Shown piece by piece: positions 37,906-47,625 of a stretch of 64,000 bases of DNA (position 1 is the first letter of the stretch; every line of letters starts with the position of its first letter). Under the pieces are notes generated by a model. The model was not told the origin of the DNA, did not search any database, and saw only the letters and a program-made list of their open reading frames with translations. The DNA is from Hyphococcus sp. (GTDB lineage: Bacteria; Pseudomonadota; Alphaproteobacteria; Caulobacterales; Parvularculaceae). Made by a program: the position numbers and the translations under genes. Location of the stretch: the NCBI GenBank assembly GCA_021776415.1, contig JAJFFY010000008.1:1-64000 (forward strand), read 5' to 3'.

Positions 37906-40192
37906 GCGAGACTTGCAGCCCCCAAGTGCGCGGCGGCGCGAGGAAGCCTTCGGGTTTGCCAGCTTCAACGCCCGATTCAAGAATGTTGAGAAAATAGGTT
38001 TCGTCAAAGGCGTTCTTCACGAATACCGCGAAACGCCATGCGTCGTCGTTATCCTGTAGGGACAGTCGGGCGTTGACGAGGTTGAAAGCTTCTTGTGCGG
38101 AAAGATCGCGATTAAAGGGCGTGAAAAAGCTTTTGGCCTGATATTGGTAATCGACGCGCAGGCTCGCCGTTCCCCAACTGCCGGCCGGGGCATCGAATTG
38201 AGCGCCGACATTGGCGGTAAATTCTGGCGACCGGGTGAGGTTGTTGCCGGCAAGATCGATTGTGCCGAGACCAGGATTGCTCGGGTCTTCGGTGAGGAAC
38301 TCATCGAACTCGGCATTAAGATATGACAGGCCGACATTGAATTCGAAGAAATCATTTGGCCGTGTGACGAACTCGAATTCGCCACCCCAGATCGTTGCAT
38401 CGGCGGCATTAGTAATAACGCCTGCGTTATTTTCAAGTTTCGACACCTGGAGATCCGTATAATCATAATAGAAGAAGGAAACATTCGCTTGGGCGCGATT
38501 TTCGGCGAATTGGGTTTTCAAACCGCCTTCATACGACCACACAAATTCCGGATCAAAATTTCCTTGAAATCCATTGAACGTAAACCCGCCTGACTTAAAG
38601 CCGCGTGTCACGCTTGCGTAAAGCAGGGCGTTGTCATTAGGCGTAAACTCAACGGCAAAACGTGGCGTCAGCGCGTCGGAATCCTGATTGAGAGGCTGCA
38701 TGATCGGCGGAATAAAACCGAAGTCGGTAAACTGCTCGGCTTCTTTGTCCTCGGTGCTGTATCGTAGGCCGGCGGTTACATTGAGCTGTGATGAAAGCGC
38801 ATAGCTCGCTTGGCCGAATGCAGCGAAAGCGTTGGTTTTGATGTCGGCGATGTGAAGAATATCAAACCCAAACCCCGGAATAGGAATAAAAATTTCTTGA
38901 TGGCCGTCATCGTTAAAATAATAACCGCCAATAATCCAATCGAGGGGGCCGTCAGTATTGGAGGCCAGCCTGATTTCCTGCGTGAACTGTTCGGACTCAT
39001 TGGCATCTTCAAAATTCTGGAAGGTGATATCAACTGCGTCTCCATCAAACGCTACAAAGAAATCGATATTACGATAGGCAGACACCGAGGTGAGCGTGAC
39101 GCCGGAAAAATCCCAATTCAAGATGCCGGTGACGCCGTACTGGTCTTGATGCTCTTCGACTGGCGATTCTTGCGCCACGAAGCGCAGCCCCGGCGGATCG
39201 AACGCGCCGTTCATGCCCTCGAACAGATCCGAAAACTCAAGCTGTTTAAACGGAGCAGGTTTTGAATCGTCAATCGAAAACTCACCAATTAGATCAAACG
39301 TGATATCGTCAGTGGGCAGAAACCGTAAACGCGCCCGACCCATCGTAACGTCTTCAGTATCAAGTGACGAACCGGTCAAGAGGTTTTCGGCAAATCCATC
39401 GCGATCGCTTTTTACAAAACTTACGCGGGCTAGAAGTTTATCCGACAAAGGACCGCTGATGACGCCGCCATATCGAAACCGGTCGTGGCTTCCATATTGA
39501 AAATCCGCCTTCGCGTAAAATTCCTCGGTCGGGGCTTTGGAAATTATATTGATAGAGCCGCCCGTAGCATTTCGTCCGTAAAGCGTGCCTTGCGGGCCGC
39601 GCAACACCTCGACGCGCTCTACGTCATGCAGGTCGAAATTCGCCGCCGATGTGCGAGCGATATAGGCGCCGTCGGCGTGAACCGCGACGCCCGGATCGCC
39701 GCCAACAGTTAAATTCTCAGTCCCAATGCCGCGAATATAGACCTTACCAACAATTTCCTTGTTGACGATAACGCCCGGCGTCTGCAAGCCGATGTCATAA
39801 AGGTCTTCAATGACAGAACGCTGTAAGGCGTCTGAATCAAAGGCCTTAATTGAAATTGGCGTGCGTTGCGCGTTTACCGCTCTTTTTTCTGCTGTGACGA
39901 TGATTTGATCAACGCCGGCTTTCGGTGAAGAGGTGGAGCCTGCTTGGCCGTCGGCGGTTTCGTTAGATGCTCCCTGAAGCATTGCAAGACGAGTTGTGTC
40001 GGCAGAACCCGGGGCTGGAATTTCAGTATCGGCATTCTTGCTGGTTTCAGCAGCAGTGGCGGCGGGCGCGGTCATCAACGGTGTTACGGCCGCCGTGCAC
40101 ATCAGGGCCGAAAGAACGCTGGTGCGCCATTTCTCCTTCATCCGCACGGCAATTATTATTTTTGTTTCAGCCTGCTTGTTGAAATGAACCAT
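37895..40192 (-). CDS. TonB-dependent receptor (catabolic operon)
   Basis: 765 residues from the ATG at 40192, which has GGGAGG six bases upstream; a signal peptide with an unusually long basic start leads to LMTAPAATAAE. A TonB box-like VDQIIVTAEKR precedes the plug (QTPGVIVNKEIVGKVYIRGIG; VERVEVLRGPQGTLYGRNATGG), and the barrel ends LQVSRVF. Its closest resemblance is to receptors of aromatic, terpenoid or steroid catabolism loci and not siderophore ones, since the neighbours are degradative enzymes. An AraC regulator lies just upstream. Confidence 0.9.
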   Translation of the reverse strand: MVHFNKQAETKIIIAVRMKEKWRTSVLSALMCTAAVTPLMTAPAATAAETSKNADTEIPAPGSADTTRLAMLQGASNETADGQAGSTSSPKAGVDQIIVTAEKRAVNAQRTPISIKAFDSDALQRSVIEDLYDIGLQTPGVIVNKEIVGKVYIRGIGTENLTVGGDPGVAVHADGAYIARTSAANFDLHDVERVEVLRGPQGTLYGRNATGGSINIISKAPTEEFYAKADFQYGSHDRFRYGGVISGPLSDKLLARVSFVKSDRDGFAENLLTGSSLDTEDVTMGRARLRFLPTDDITFDLIGEFSIDDSKPAPFKQLEFSDLFEGMNGAFDPPGLRFVAQESPVEEHQDQYGVTGILNWDFSGVTLTSVSAYRNIDFFVAFDGDAVDITFQNFEDANESEQFTQEIRLASNTDGPLDWIIGGYYFNDDGHQEIFIPIPGFGFDILHIADIKTNAFAAFGQASYALSSQLNVTAGLRYSTEDKEAEQFTDFGFIPPIMQPLNQDSDALTPRFAVEFTPNDNALLYASVTRGFKSGGFTFNGFQGNFDPEFVWSYEGGLKTQFAENRAQANVSFFYYDYTDLQVSKLENNAGVITNAADATIWGGEFEFVTRPNDFFEFNVGLSYLNAEFDEFLTEDPSNPGLGTIDLAGNNLTRSPEFTANVGAQFDAPAGSWGTASLRVDYQYQAKSFFTPFNRDLSAQEAFNLVNARLSLQDNDDAWRFAVFVKNAFDETYFLNILESGVEAGKPEGFLAPPRTWGLQVSRVF

Positions 40193-40328
40193 TTCACCCT
40201 CCCTTGCCGCCCAGTCTATTTTGAGCATCGGCCAATTAGGTGTCGAGTGACGCCATGAGACAAGGACGCTTTAAGTCAACATTGAGGGGGACATTTTCGC
40301 TCACACAAGTGAAAAACCCGCATTGGTT

Positions 40329-41441
40329 TTATCCACGCTGCAAATACAGCCGATATTCTACCGGCGGCATTCCAAACCAATTTTTGCACGCTCTGCGAAA
40401 GCTGCGCTCATCGGAAAACCCGAGTTCGACCGCTAAATCGGCGAAAGGCCGGTCTGTCTGCAACATGGCTTCGGCCTGACGGCGGCGTGCTTGATTTGCG
40501 ATTTCACGGAAATTGACGCCTTCTTCCGCGAGACGGCGGCGAAGTGTGGCTATGCTTAGTCCAAGACGCCCGGCTATGGTCGATTCGGATATGTGCGTCG
40601 TTGCAAGCATTTTCGCGACACGATCTGTCGTCGGTGTAAGCGGCTCTGCATCTGGTCTTGTGATCTGAGAAAGCGTCAATTCCCGTACGAACTGATCAAC
40701 AACGACAGAACCCCAGCGACCAAGCTTTACAGGGAGTAACGGGACGTGTGCATCTGACGCGTTGTAGTAAATTGTAACCCCAACACCCTCGCGGCGGACC
40801 GGGCGTCCCAGCGTTGTCACAAACGTCGTTTCAACGCCGTCTGGCGGCGCTGCCGCGCGCAAATGTGAGATTTGAACTTTTTCCCCCGTAACCCATCGAA
40901 GAGCGCAGTGAATAACGACCGAATACACTTCATTGTATATCTCTTGGACGGGGTCACATTCCCCATGTAATTTAATAGACAGCTCAAGGTGCTTTCGTTT
41001 GAGGTGGGTTTTGATTTCTAGGTCCGGCCGAAGCAAATTCGATGCGCCAATAAAACGTTTCAAGGCGCCAAAAGCATCGGCGCCGTGACTCATTATTCCA
41101 ACATGAAGATCAAATTGGCCAGGCGGAACAGGTTCCGGCGCAAAGCCATGGGATTCATCCTTAATTCGGCGGATGCGGTTTCGCATTTGCATCCATGCGC
41201 GAAGAACGCCGATATCGCCTTTCAAGTCTCGGGGAATGGGCCAGTCAGGCTCTCCGGACGATCTTCGCCGGACTGTTTCTCGCGCCCGTTCGTCGCCGAG
41301 GATGGCCGCTACGTAGAATTTTGGCAAACGGGGGAGACCCGCATTGCCAACAGCTTTCACTTGCTTTCGGCTCTTGTCAGTGATTGACCGTTGCGAAGGC
41401 ACATCAGACTCGCGTTTCGTTAGCGGATGATCCTCAGTCAT
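40329..41441 (-). CDS. AraC family transcriptional regulator (PF12625-type N-terminus)
   Basis: 370 residues. The N-terminal two thirds resembles the 'arabinose-binding domain' found in OruR/ArgR-like AraC regulators. The C-terminal HTH pair reads ISESTIAGRLGLSIATLRRR and AVELGFSDERSFRRACKNWF, ending in MPPVEYR as in this family. It probably activates the TonB receptor-esterase-dehydrogenase operon that starts 137 bp downstream on the same strand. The N-terminal 40 residues are polar and may be disordered or a mis-called extension. Confidence 0.88.
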   Translation of the reverse strand: MTEDHPLTKRESDVPSQRSITDKSRKQVKAVGNAGLPRLPKFYVAAILGDERARETVRRRSSGEPDWPIPRDLKGDIGVLRAWMQMRNRIRRIKDESHGFAPEPVPPGQFDLHVGIMSHGADAFGALKRFIGASNLLRPDLEIKTHLKRKHLELSIKLHGECDPVQEIYNEVYSVVIHCALRWVTGEKVQISHLRAAAPPDGVETTFVTTLGRPVRREGVGVTIYYNASDAHVPLLPVKLGRWGSVVVDQFVRELTLSQITRPDAEPLTPTTDRVAKMLATTHISESTIAGRLGLSIATLRRRLAEEGVNFREIANQARRRQAEAMLQTDRPFADLAVELGFSDERSFRRACKNWFGMPPVEYRLYLQRG

Positions 41442-42027
41442 GATCTTGGAGTGCGTCAGCTTTATGGTCCAATGTCAACTCTATAGTTCTCACGGCCACA
41501 GCGAAGATGGCTGTGTCGAATTTGAAGCGAGGAATCAATTCTTTCGGTCATGAATAAATTGCGGTGGAGCAATGTTATTCGTTCGTATGTCAGCAGTTTT
41601 ATCGAGGCCTACTTAGAATGTTTTGGCATGAACTGCCTCTTTTTGGGATTTTTGCGAAGAACGCGTACTTTTTCTTATGTCCGCTTGTGCGCCAATACAG
41701 ACTTAACAATTGGAGAACTTGATGGCTCCTTGTTGGAGGAATCAGCACTCCGACTTTGACAAACGAAGTGGATGTTATGGGCGTTTTGCGACATACGCTG
41801 ACTATGTTTTTCCTTTCGTTGCATGCTCAAAGTAGCGTTCAGGCGTGAGACAGTAATAACGAAAACTGGCCCGTTGCTATCGTTTTTCCCGTCAGTGATC
41901 ATGATCGATGTCAGGGTGGTTTGTTAAGGGAGAGTTTTGGTGCATCGTAATCCTAAAGGGAAAGATGGTGAGACAGTGACAAGGGCCACAAGGCTCGCCG
42001 AATGAAAACTGGGCGCAGTAATGTGCT
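41442..42027. other. Intergenic region without a supported gene
   Basis: About 585 bp between the AraC gene and the damaged signal-peptide protein. A 69-codon frame at 41550-41759 has no recognisable features. I see no repeat, terminator or RNA here. Confidence 0.4.
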
Positions 42028-42624
42028 TTATTTGACCCTGCGCATGATGATCCAGTCACCGTCATCGCCAGCGATATTGGCGCGCCATTCGCCGTCTTCC
42101 GTGAGATATAAAACTTTCGTGCGAAAAATATTTTTATCAACGGTTTCAAATGTCTGGAGGTATATGCGTGAATAACTGCCCTCCGGCGCGATTTGCTTTC
42201 CGTCGGGGGGCAGCGGCACGCCGGCGCCATAGCGAACCTCCACATGGCGGATCATGCCCTTGGGCGTCGGCGTAAAATATCCGCTTTCCTGAATGGCATG
42301 ACCGGACCTGTGGCCGAGCGAGAACATATATTCGGCGCGCGCCTCGATTAAATCCCACATGATCTGCGCATCGAAAGAAGGAATGCGCTCGCCGTCCCGT
42401 TCAAGTGCGGCTTCCCATTTTATGAACGTATTTTTCCCCTGCCAGGAAAATGATGAGCCGCCGCTGATCATCCGCCAGCCAAATTCTCGAGGCGCGCCCG
42501 CCCATTCGCCGACAAACGGTTCAAAAAAGGCCAAATGCGGGCCCACTTGTTCCGGTTCTATTTTGCGTTCCTGCGCATGGGCGGCGTTGGTAAGAGAAAT
42601 CAGTACACTTAGTAATATTCACAT
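42028..42624 (-). pseudogene. Secreted lipocalin-like protein with a stop at codon 2
   Basis: From the ATG at 42624 the second codon is TGA; the rest is open for 196 codons. It begins with a textbook signal peptide (ILLSVLISLTNAAHA, then QE) and continues through a single domain with EPFVGEWAG, WDLIEARAEYMFSLGHRSGH and TEDGEWRANIAGDDGDWIIM, resembling DUF1579-like secreted beta-barrel proteins. A CGA-to-TGA change would explain the stop. Translation could restart at the GTG at 42546, but without the signal. Upstream is a truncated paralogue. Confidence 0.6.
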
Positions 42625-42627
42625 GGG

Positions 42628-42885
42628 CTAGTTATCCTCGTGTTGATCTACGGCAAAAAGATCCTGATCGAAACGATTAAGGACAGCCTCGCTCAAGGGG
42701 CGCCATTCGTCGTCGCGAAATATTTCTGTCTGCCACTTCCACCGGTCTTCAGTTATCGGCGTCCAGGTGTCGCGAAAACGGAGTTTCGAACCCGCTTCCA
42801 CGGTCCCCCAACCTTCGCCGTAATGGGCGGTAAAATCATTGACGAGGGCGCCATTGGCGCCGCGTGTCCAAACACCATCGGCCAT
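42628..42885 (-). pseudogene. C-terminal fragment of a paralogous secreted protein
   Basis: 85 codons resembling the end of the 42028 protein (RFRDTWTPITEDRWKWQTEI ... DDEWRPL versus TEDGEWRANI). An in-frame TGA lies seven codons upstream and no signal peptide or N-terminal half is present. It overlaps the start of the rightward TPR gene on the other strand, which is itself truncated, so both were cut at the same junction near 42890. Confidence 0.55.
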
Positions 42886-44115
42886 ATAATCGCGCTGGAA
42901 GATTCAGCAAGCCAACCAATCTTTATCGAGACCCTGCCCAAAAGGGGATATCGGTTCATCGGAAAAATTACCGAAGATGAAAAACAGCTGCCTACGGAAC
43001 CTGTACAACTAAAAAGCATCTTCAGGTCAAGGGCGCATGCGGCTGTCGCCGCTTCTTTCAGACTTGTTCTGGCGGCTGCGTTTTCAGTTGCGCTGACGGG
43101 CAGTTTCATAAGTGATGATTTCTCGAACGACCGTTCGGCGGCGCCCGAGCCGGTTAAGCGCGCGGTTGAGGCGTATCTCGAGGGCCAACGCGCCCTGGCG
43201 GAAAATTCGAAAGAGAGCGTCATCGTCGCCAGCATTCGCTTTCGTGAAACCGTGGCGCTTGATCCGGAATTTTCCAAAGTGCGCGCAGGTCTGGCTAGGA
43301 GCCTTTATCTGGCGGCGGCGGCGGATGAGGTTGAACTTGTAGAGGCGGCGATCGAGGACGCGCTTTCGGCGGATCCGGAAAACGCGGACCTTGACTTGCT
43401 CAAGGGTCGGGCGCTTTGGGCTTTTCAGCACAATTGGCTTGCGGCGCGGGATAGTTTTGAAAAAGCGCTCACCCTTAATCCTGGCGCCGTTGACGCCCGT
43501 ATGAGTCTTGCTAAATTCCATGTTTTGCGGGGCGAGAACGAACTCGCGGTACAAATGGTGCGCGACGCGCGGGCGGTTAATCCGCAAGCCCTAACGGCGC
43601 GGGGCGACGCCGGCTGGGTCATGTATTTACTCGGCGAAAATGCTGTGTCCAAGGATCATTGCGCCGAATCGGCTTTGCTGGCGCCGGTAAGCATCGCGAC
43701 GGCAAGATGCTTTCTCGATATTTATCTGGCGGAACGGGGCTACCCGCGAGCAGCGCAGGCCGCCATCAGTTATATGCGCTCGTTGGGGGCGACAGAAGCA
43801 GAAATTGCCAATGTCGAGCGGGGCGATCCCAAAACGGTAATCGAAGAATTTTCCAATTGGGAGATCGAGAAAATATCCGGAGGCAATTTGCGCAACAGCC
43901 CCAAGCGGATCATTAAAGCGATGAGCCTTACTTATCTCGGGCGTCATGATGAAGCGATACTGGCGATTAACGAGTCTATGGAAAATCGCGACTTTTTCTT
44001 TCCCTTTGTGGCCATGCTCCCCGAATTGGCTCCATTATACAATAGGCCTGAATTTGGCGACATACGCATGAAATTGGAATTAACCGGCACATTTGCCAAA
44101 GCCGTGAAATCCTGA
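42640..44115 (+). CDS. CadC-like wHTH-TPR regulator, N-terminally truncated
   Basis: The open frame gives 491 residues, but only those after about residue 88 look real. They start with the last strand and wing of an OmpR/CadC winged helix (SQPIFIETLPKRGYRFIG). A membrane helix follows (FRLVLAAAFSVALTGSFI) and then at least three TPR-like repeats (VAYLEGQRALAENS..., WLAARDSFEKALTLNPGAVD). In the family the DNA-binding helices come before the PKRGYR motif. Here they are replaced by the antisense of another gene, so DNA binding is probably lost. Start codon and expression are uncertain. Confidence 0.65.
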   Translation: MLIYGKKILIETIKDSLAQGAPFVVAKYFCLPLPPVFSYRRPGVAKTEFRTRFHGPPTFAVMGGKIIDEGAIGAACPNTIGHIIALEDSASQPIFIETLPKRGYRFIGKITEDEKQLPTEPVQLKSIFRSRAHAAVAASFRLVLAAAFSVALTGSFISDDFSNDRSAAPEPVKRAVEAYLEGQRALAENSKESVIVASIRFRETVALDPEFSKVRAGLARSLYLAAAADEVELVEAAIEDALSADPENADLDLLKGRALWAFQHNWLAARDSFEKALTLNPGAVDARMSLAKFHVLRGENELAVQMVRDARAVNPQALTARGDAGWVMYLLGENAVSKDHCAESALLAPVSIATARCFLDIYLAERGYPRAAQAAISYMRSLGATEAEIANVERGDPKTVIEEFSNWEIEKISGGNLRNSPKRIIKAMSLTYLGRHDEAILAINESMENRDFFFPFVAMLPELAPLYNRPEFGDIRMKLELTGTFAKAVKS

Positions 44116-44338
44116 ACGGCGCCGCGACAGCATTAAAACCAATATGTAACTCCCGCGAGCGGACCTGCGATCACTTTAGGCATAAATTGGTGGCCGTCTT
44201 TTGCTCTCGTGCGGAATTGTCGCAAATTTCAACCGATCGTATTGGGATCAAAAACAGTCTTTTTAGAAAATTTTGTACGACAAGAAACTCAATTTAGAAT
44301 ATGCGTTGTTGAATGGTTTCTTTGTGAGGTGTCAGAGC

Positions 44339-45466
44339 ATGAGAAAACGATATTTCATTGGCCTGTTCTTGCCGTTTATTCTTTTGGCTTGTGGGGTTGA
44401 TGAACCGACAGAGCTTGCGGATCATCTGCAATATCCACAATCTATATCACCGGAACTCGCCGAGCGGTTTACCGCCTTAGCATTGACCTGCGTGCACCAG
44501 GAATTCCCCAATAAAATTTCCCGCACGACCGATACCGCTGAAGCGATTGGGAGACCCAAAGAGATTTTTCCAATCTTTTTTGGCTGTTTTGATTGGCACA
44601 GTTCGGTGCACGGGCATTGGCTATTGGTGCGTTTGCTGCGGGTTGGGCCACAAGACGCGGTATGGAGAGAGGCGGCGATTGCGAAGCTAAACAAAAGCTT
44701 CACCGCTGAAAACTTGTCAGGGGAAGTTGCAAATTTCTCAAGGCCGGCGCGTGGTTCATGGGAACGTCCGTACGGTCTTGCTTGGTTCTTGCAATTGATG
44801 ACAGAGCTACGCGAGTGGGAAGACCCCCAAGCGAAGAAATGGCTAACAATACTACACCCTTTGGAAACTGAAATTGCGGCCAGCCTTAAAGCTTGGCTTC
44901 CGAAATTGGCGTACCCCATTCGTTTGGGGACTCACAATCAGAGCGCCTTTGCTTTTGGCGTGATGCTCGATTGGGCAAGGGTGTCGGGCGACGCCGAGAT
45001 GGAGCAGTTGATTATTGAGCGCGCGAAAGCGTTTCACATGCAAGATGCCAATTGTCCAATGGCTTATGAGCCGAGTGGGGAAGACTTTCTTTCGCCCTGT
45101 CTAATGGAAGCGGATCTCATGCGGCGGATTTTGACCGATGAAGAGTTTTCAAAATGGCTGACTAATTTCCTGCCGAAAATCCCGAGAGATGGGTCAGACA
45201 ATTGGCTCAACCCAGGCATTGTCAAAGATGCCAGCGATGGCAAGCTGGTGCATCTTGATGGCGTCAATTCCTCACGCGCCTGGAATCTTTATAATATAGC
45301 CCGCGCATTGCCAGAGGGTGATCGAAGGAAAGCTGCTTTGGTAGCGACCGCTGATACTCATGCGACCGTGGGGGTTGCTGCAGTTTCGGCGGAACATTAT
45401 TCCGGTAGCCATTGGCTCGCGTCATTTGCGACCTACCTCATGACTGACCGCGGATGGAATGAATAA
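44339..45466 (+). CDS. DUF2891 family lipoprotein
   Basis: 375 residues from the ATG at 44339 (RKRYFIGLFLPFILLACG). The LLAC-G lipobox predicts a lipid-anchored envelope protein. The body matches DUF2891: HPS/DWHSSVHGHWLLVRLLR-type motif, then RGSWERPYGLAWFLQL, TLNQSAF-like GTHNQSAFAFGVML and SPCLMEADLM. The (alpha/alpha)-barrel fold with conserved His and Trp hints at a glycan-processing role, but no enzyme activity is known. It stands alone between damaged genes and the sugar-nucleotide cluster. Confidence 0.85.
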   Translation: MRKRYFIGLFLPFILLACGVDEPTELADHLQYPQSISPELAERFTALALTCVHQEFPNKISRTTDTAEAIGRPKEIFPIFFGCFDWHSSVHGHWLLVRLLRVGPQDAVWREAAIAKLNKSFTAENLSGEVANFSRPARGSWERPYGLAWFLQLMTELREWEDPQAKKWLTILHPLETEIAASLKAWLPKLAYPIRLGTHNQSAFAFGVMLDWARVSGDAEMEQLIIERAKAFHMQDANCPMAYEPSGEDFLSPCLMEADLMRRILTDEEFSKWLTNFLPKIPRDGSDNWLNPGIVKDASDGKLVHLDGVNSSRAWNLYNIARALPEGDRRKAALVATADTHATVGVAAVSAEHYSGSHWLASFATYLMTDRGWNE

Positions 45467-45721
45467 TAATTGCGGGTTTTGTCTGAATTTAAAGTGGATA
45501 ACAATCGGTATAAGTATTGATTCGAGTTGCTCACGCCTTTGTGCTAAAAGTCGCCGTTCATCCAATGTCCGCTTCTTGCGCCGCCGCAGACATAAAATAA
45601 GCGACGCTATATGGCAGAAATTGGGATTTAAATGATCTCGGAACAGGCGCTGTTTTTATCTGAAAGTCGAGAACGACGAGAGTTCAACAACTAAAGAGCA
45701 TGCACAGGGGAAAACAAAGCT

Positions 45722-46687
45722 TCAGGGCCGTGTTTTGTCGTTGGAAGACATAAAACCCTTCCAGATGTCGAGCCATTCGCGCTCGCAAATATGTGGTTTT
45801 TTGTTTCCGGCAAGTTCCCGTAGGAATGAAATTATTCTACCACCATGCCAGAGCAGATTTGCGGTCAGCAGGCCCGGCCTTCCATAAAATTTATTTAAAT
45901 AATAGCTTCTCGATCGATACCAGTATCCAGGACGTCTTTGCAACATGGCGGCATTTTTGACTACCGGATTGCTCTGACCTTTAAGGTGCACAACAACGGC
46001 TTGTGGTTGATGCAAAATCTCCCAGCCGGCGTTTCGTGCGGATCGGCAATAATCGACATCATCGAAATAGAGAAAATACCCTTCATCAAGGACGCCAATT
46101 TCCTGAATGACTTCCTTGCGTATCAATGCACAACAAAAACTGGTCCATTGCTGCGCCACGGGATTTTCCGATGGTTGAATTGGCACGTCCCATTTCTTGA
46201 ATAACTTGGTAATAGGGCCGGTTTCAGCTGAACGGATTAGCTCACTCACTGGGGATATGTATCTGAAACAGCTAACCTGCGCGCCGCCCTGAGTATCTTC
46301 AACCCTCGGTCCGACAATCCCAATTTCGGGTTTGCTGCTAGCGGTCTCGACTAACCGCTTAATGGCGCCGGGGCGCACAACCGTATCGGCATTAAGCAGC
46401 AAGTAGTAGTCATAACCGGCATCTGATTCCAAAGCATCGTTCAAGATCACATTGTTGCCGCCGGAAAAGCCTCGGTTTGGCATTACCGACTTAATATAAA
46501 CCCAGTCCTGCCAGCCATTGTCGGCGGCGGCCTGGTTCAGAAAGCTTGCAGTGTCGTCTTCATTGCCGTTGTCGCAGATGCCGACCTTCATGCCTGGATT
46601 GGCCGCCACTTCACTGGCCAGGGATTGCAGGCAAGCGAAGGTCAGGTCCCTCGCTCGATAAGATGTGATGACTACCAGCAGGTTCAT
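45722..46687 (-). CDS. Glycosyltransferase family 2 (rhamnosyl-type)
   Basis: 321 residues from the ATG that overlaps the upstream gene's stop as ATGA. The GT-A start is LLVVITSYRARDL; the nucleotide-binding DXD-like motif is LLLNADTVV, and the lower half has EGYFLYFDDVDYCRSARNAG, as in rhamnosyltransferases of O-antigen clusters. It probably adds a CDP- or dTDP-derived deoxysugar. Last gene of the five-gene cluster. Confidence 0.87.
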   Translation of the reverse strand: MNLLVVITSYRARDLTFACLQSLASEVAANPGMKVGICDNGNEDDTASFLNQAAADNGWQDWVYIKSVMPNRGFSGGNNVILNDALESDAGYDYYLLLNADTVVRPGAIKRLVETASSKPEIGIVGPRVEDTQGGAQVSCFRYISPVSELIRSAETGPITKLFKKWDVPIQPSENPVAQQWTSFCCALIRKEVIQEIGVLDEGYFLYFDDVDYCRSARNAGWEILHQPQAVVVHLKGQSNPVVKNAAMLQRRPGYWYRSRSYYLNKFYGRPGLLTANLLWHGGRIISFLRELAGNKKPHICEREWLDIWKGFMSSNDKTRP

Positions 46688-47625
46688 TTGGCCTGGCTTT
46701 GTAAATAAAACTCGGCCATTTGATCCCATGCGTTGTGCTCGTCAAATCCCAAAGCTGCGATATCGGGTTGATCGAAATTCACCCGGATCCTGGGTTCATC
46801 GAAGACTGTCTGTTGTGCTAATTCCAGTTCACAGGACCCACCCAGGCGGGACTTCATCTCTGTTGCAAGCCGCCGCGCGAACGCGCCCTGTGACTCGATA
46901 TAACCACAAGGGTTGAGCTGGGTTCTATGCGTTCCGGCCGCAATCTCTTCGGCAAATTGGCGATAAGCTTTCGCTAACAGCGACACATGGATATTGTCGC
47001 GCACATAATCCGGCGTATTGACCGCGGGGATCTTATTGTTGAGCCAGTTATTGATCAGGTAGGCGGTAAATCTTTTTTCTTCGAACGGGCCAAACGGATT
47101 CGGGATCATAAATCGGGCCAGCTTGATACCCAGTTGCTGACACCATAATCTGAATATCTCTGCCGTGAGCCCTTTGGATAATCCATATGGTGAAAAGGCC
47201 CGCAGCGGTTGCTCGCCCATGCCCTCATCCTGCTCAAACACGCTGCCGGTTAACAGCACCTGGCCACACTCGACATCAACCAGCTGCGCGAGGACATTTT
47301 TCAGATGATGAGTGTTGGCGTCGACTGCGGCCATGATATCGAAATCGATGCTTTTATAGTCCTGGACGAACGCGGCGTGATGACAGAGTAAGTCCCAGCT
47401 CTTTTCCTGCCGGATCAATTTTATAAAAGCTTCATCGCCGAAAGTGCAGTTCCACACCGGGGTGCAATGCTTGATGCTCTCATTGATCCTGCGGGCTCGC
47501 AGATCGTCATATTGATCGGCGCTTGTTTTAGTGAATGTAGCAAATACTTCGTGACCAGCCGCGGCGAGTTCCTTGACGAACCAATAGCCGGTAAAAGAAC
47601 TCCCACCTGTGATCAGGATTTTCAC
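46684..47625 (-). CDS. NAD-dependent epimerase/dehydratase (extended SDR)
   Basis: 313 residues from the GTG at 47625, sharing a base with the rfbC stop. The Rossmann motif is ITGGSSFTGYW, and the active-site pair is in SPYGLSKG (Tyr-x3-Lys); substrate-region PNPFGPFEEKRF follows. It resembles RfbJ/CDP-abequose-synthase-like reductases, fitting the cytidylyltransferase at the head of the cluster. The exact sugar cannot be read from the sequence. Confidence 0.8.
   Translation of the reverse strand: MKILITGGSSFTGYWFVKELAAAGHEVFATFTKTSADQYDDLRARRINESIKHCTPVWNCTFGDEAFIKLIRQEKSWDLLCHHAAFVQDYKSIDFDIMAAVDANTHHLKNVLAQLVDVECGQVLLTGSVFEQDEGMGEQPLRAFSPYGLSKGLTAEIFRLWCQQLGIKLARFMIPNPFGPFEEKRFTAYLINNWLNNKIPAVNTPDYVRDNIHVSLLAKAYRQFAEEIAAGTHRTQLNPCGYIESQGAFARRLATEMKSRLGGSCELELAQQTVFDEPRIRVNFDQPDIAALGFDEHNAWDQMAEFYLQSQAK

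Noticed and set aside
41550-41759. 69-codon open frame, rightward
   Set aside because: No family features and Cys/Phe-rich random text; kept as empty intergenic sequence.
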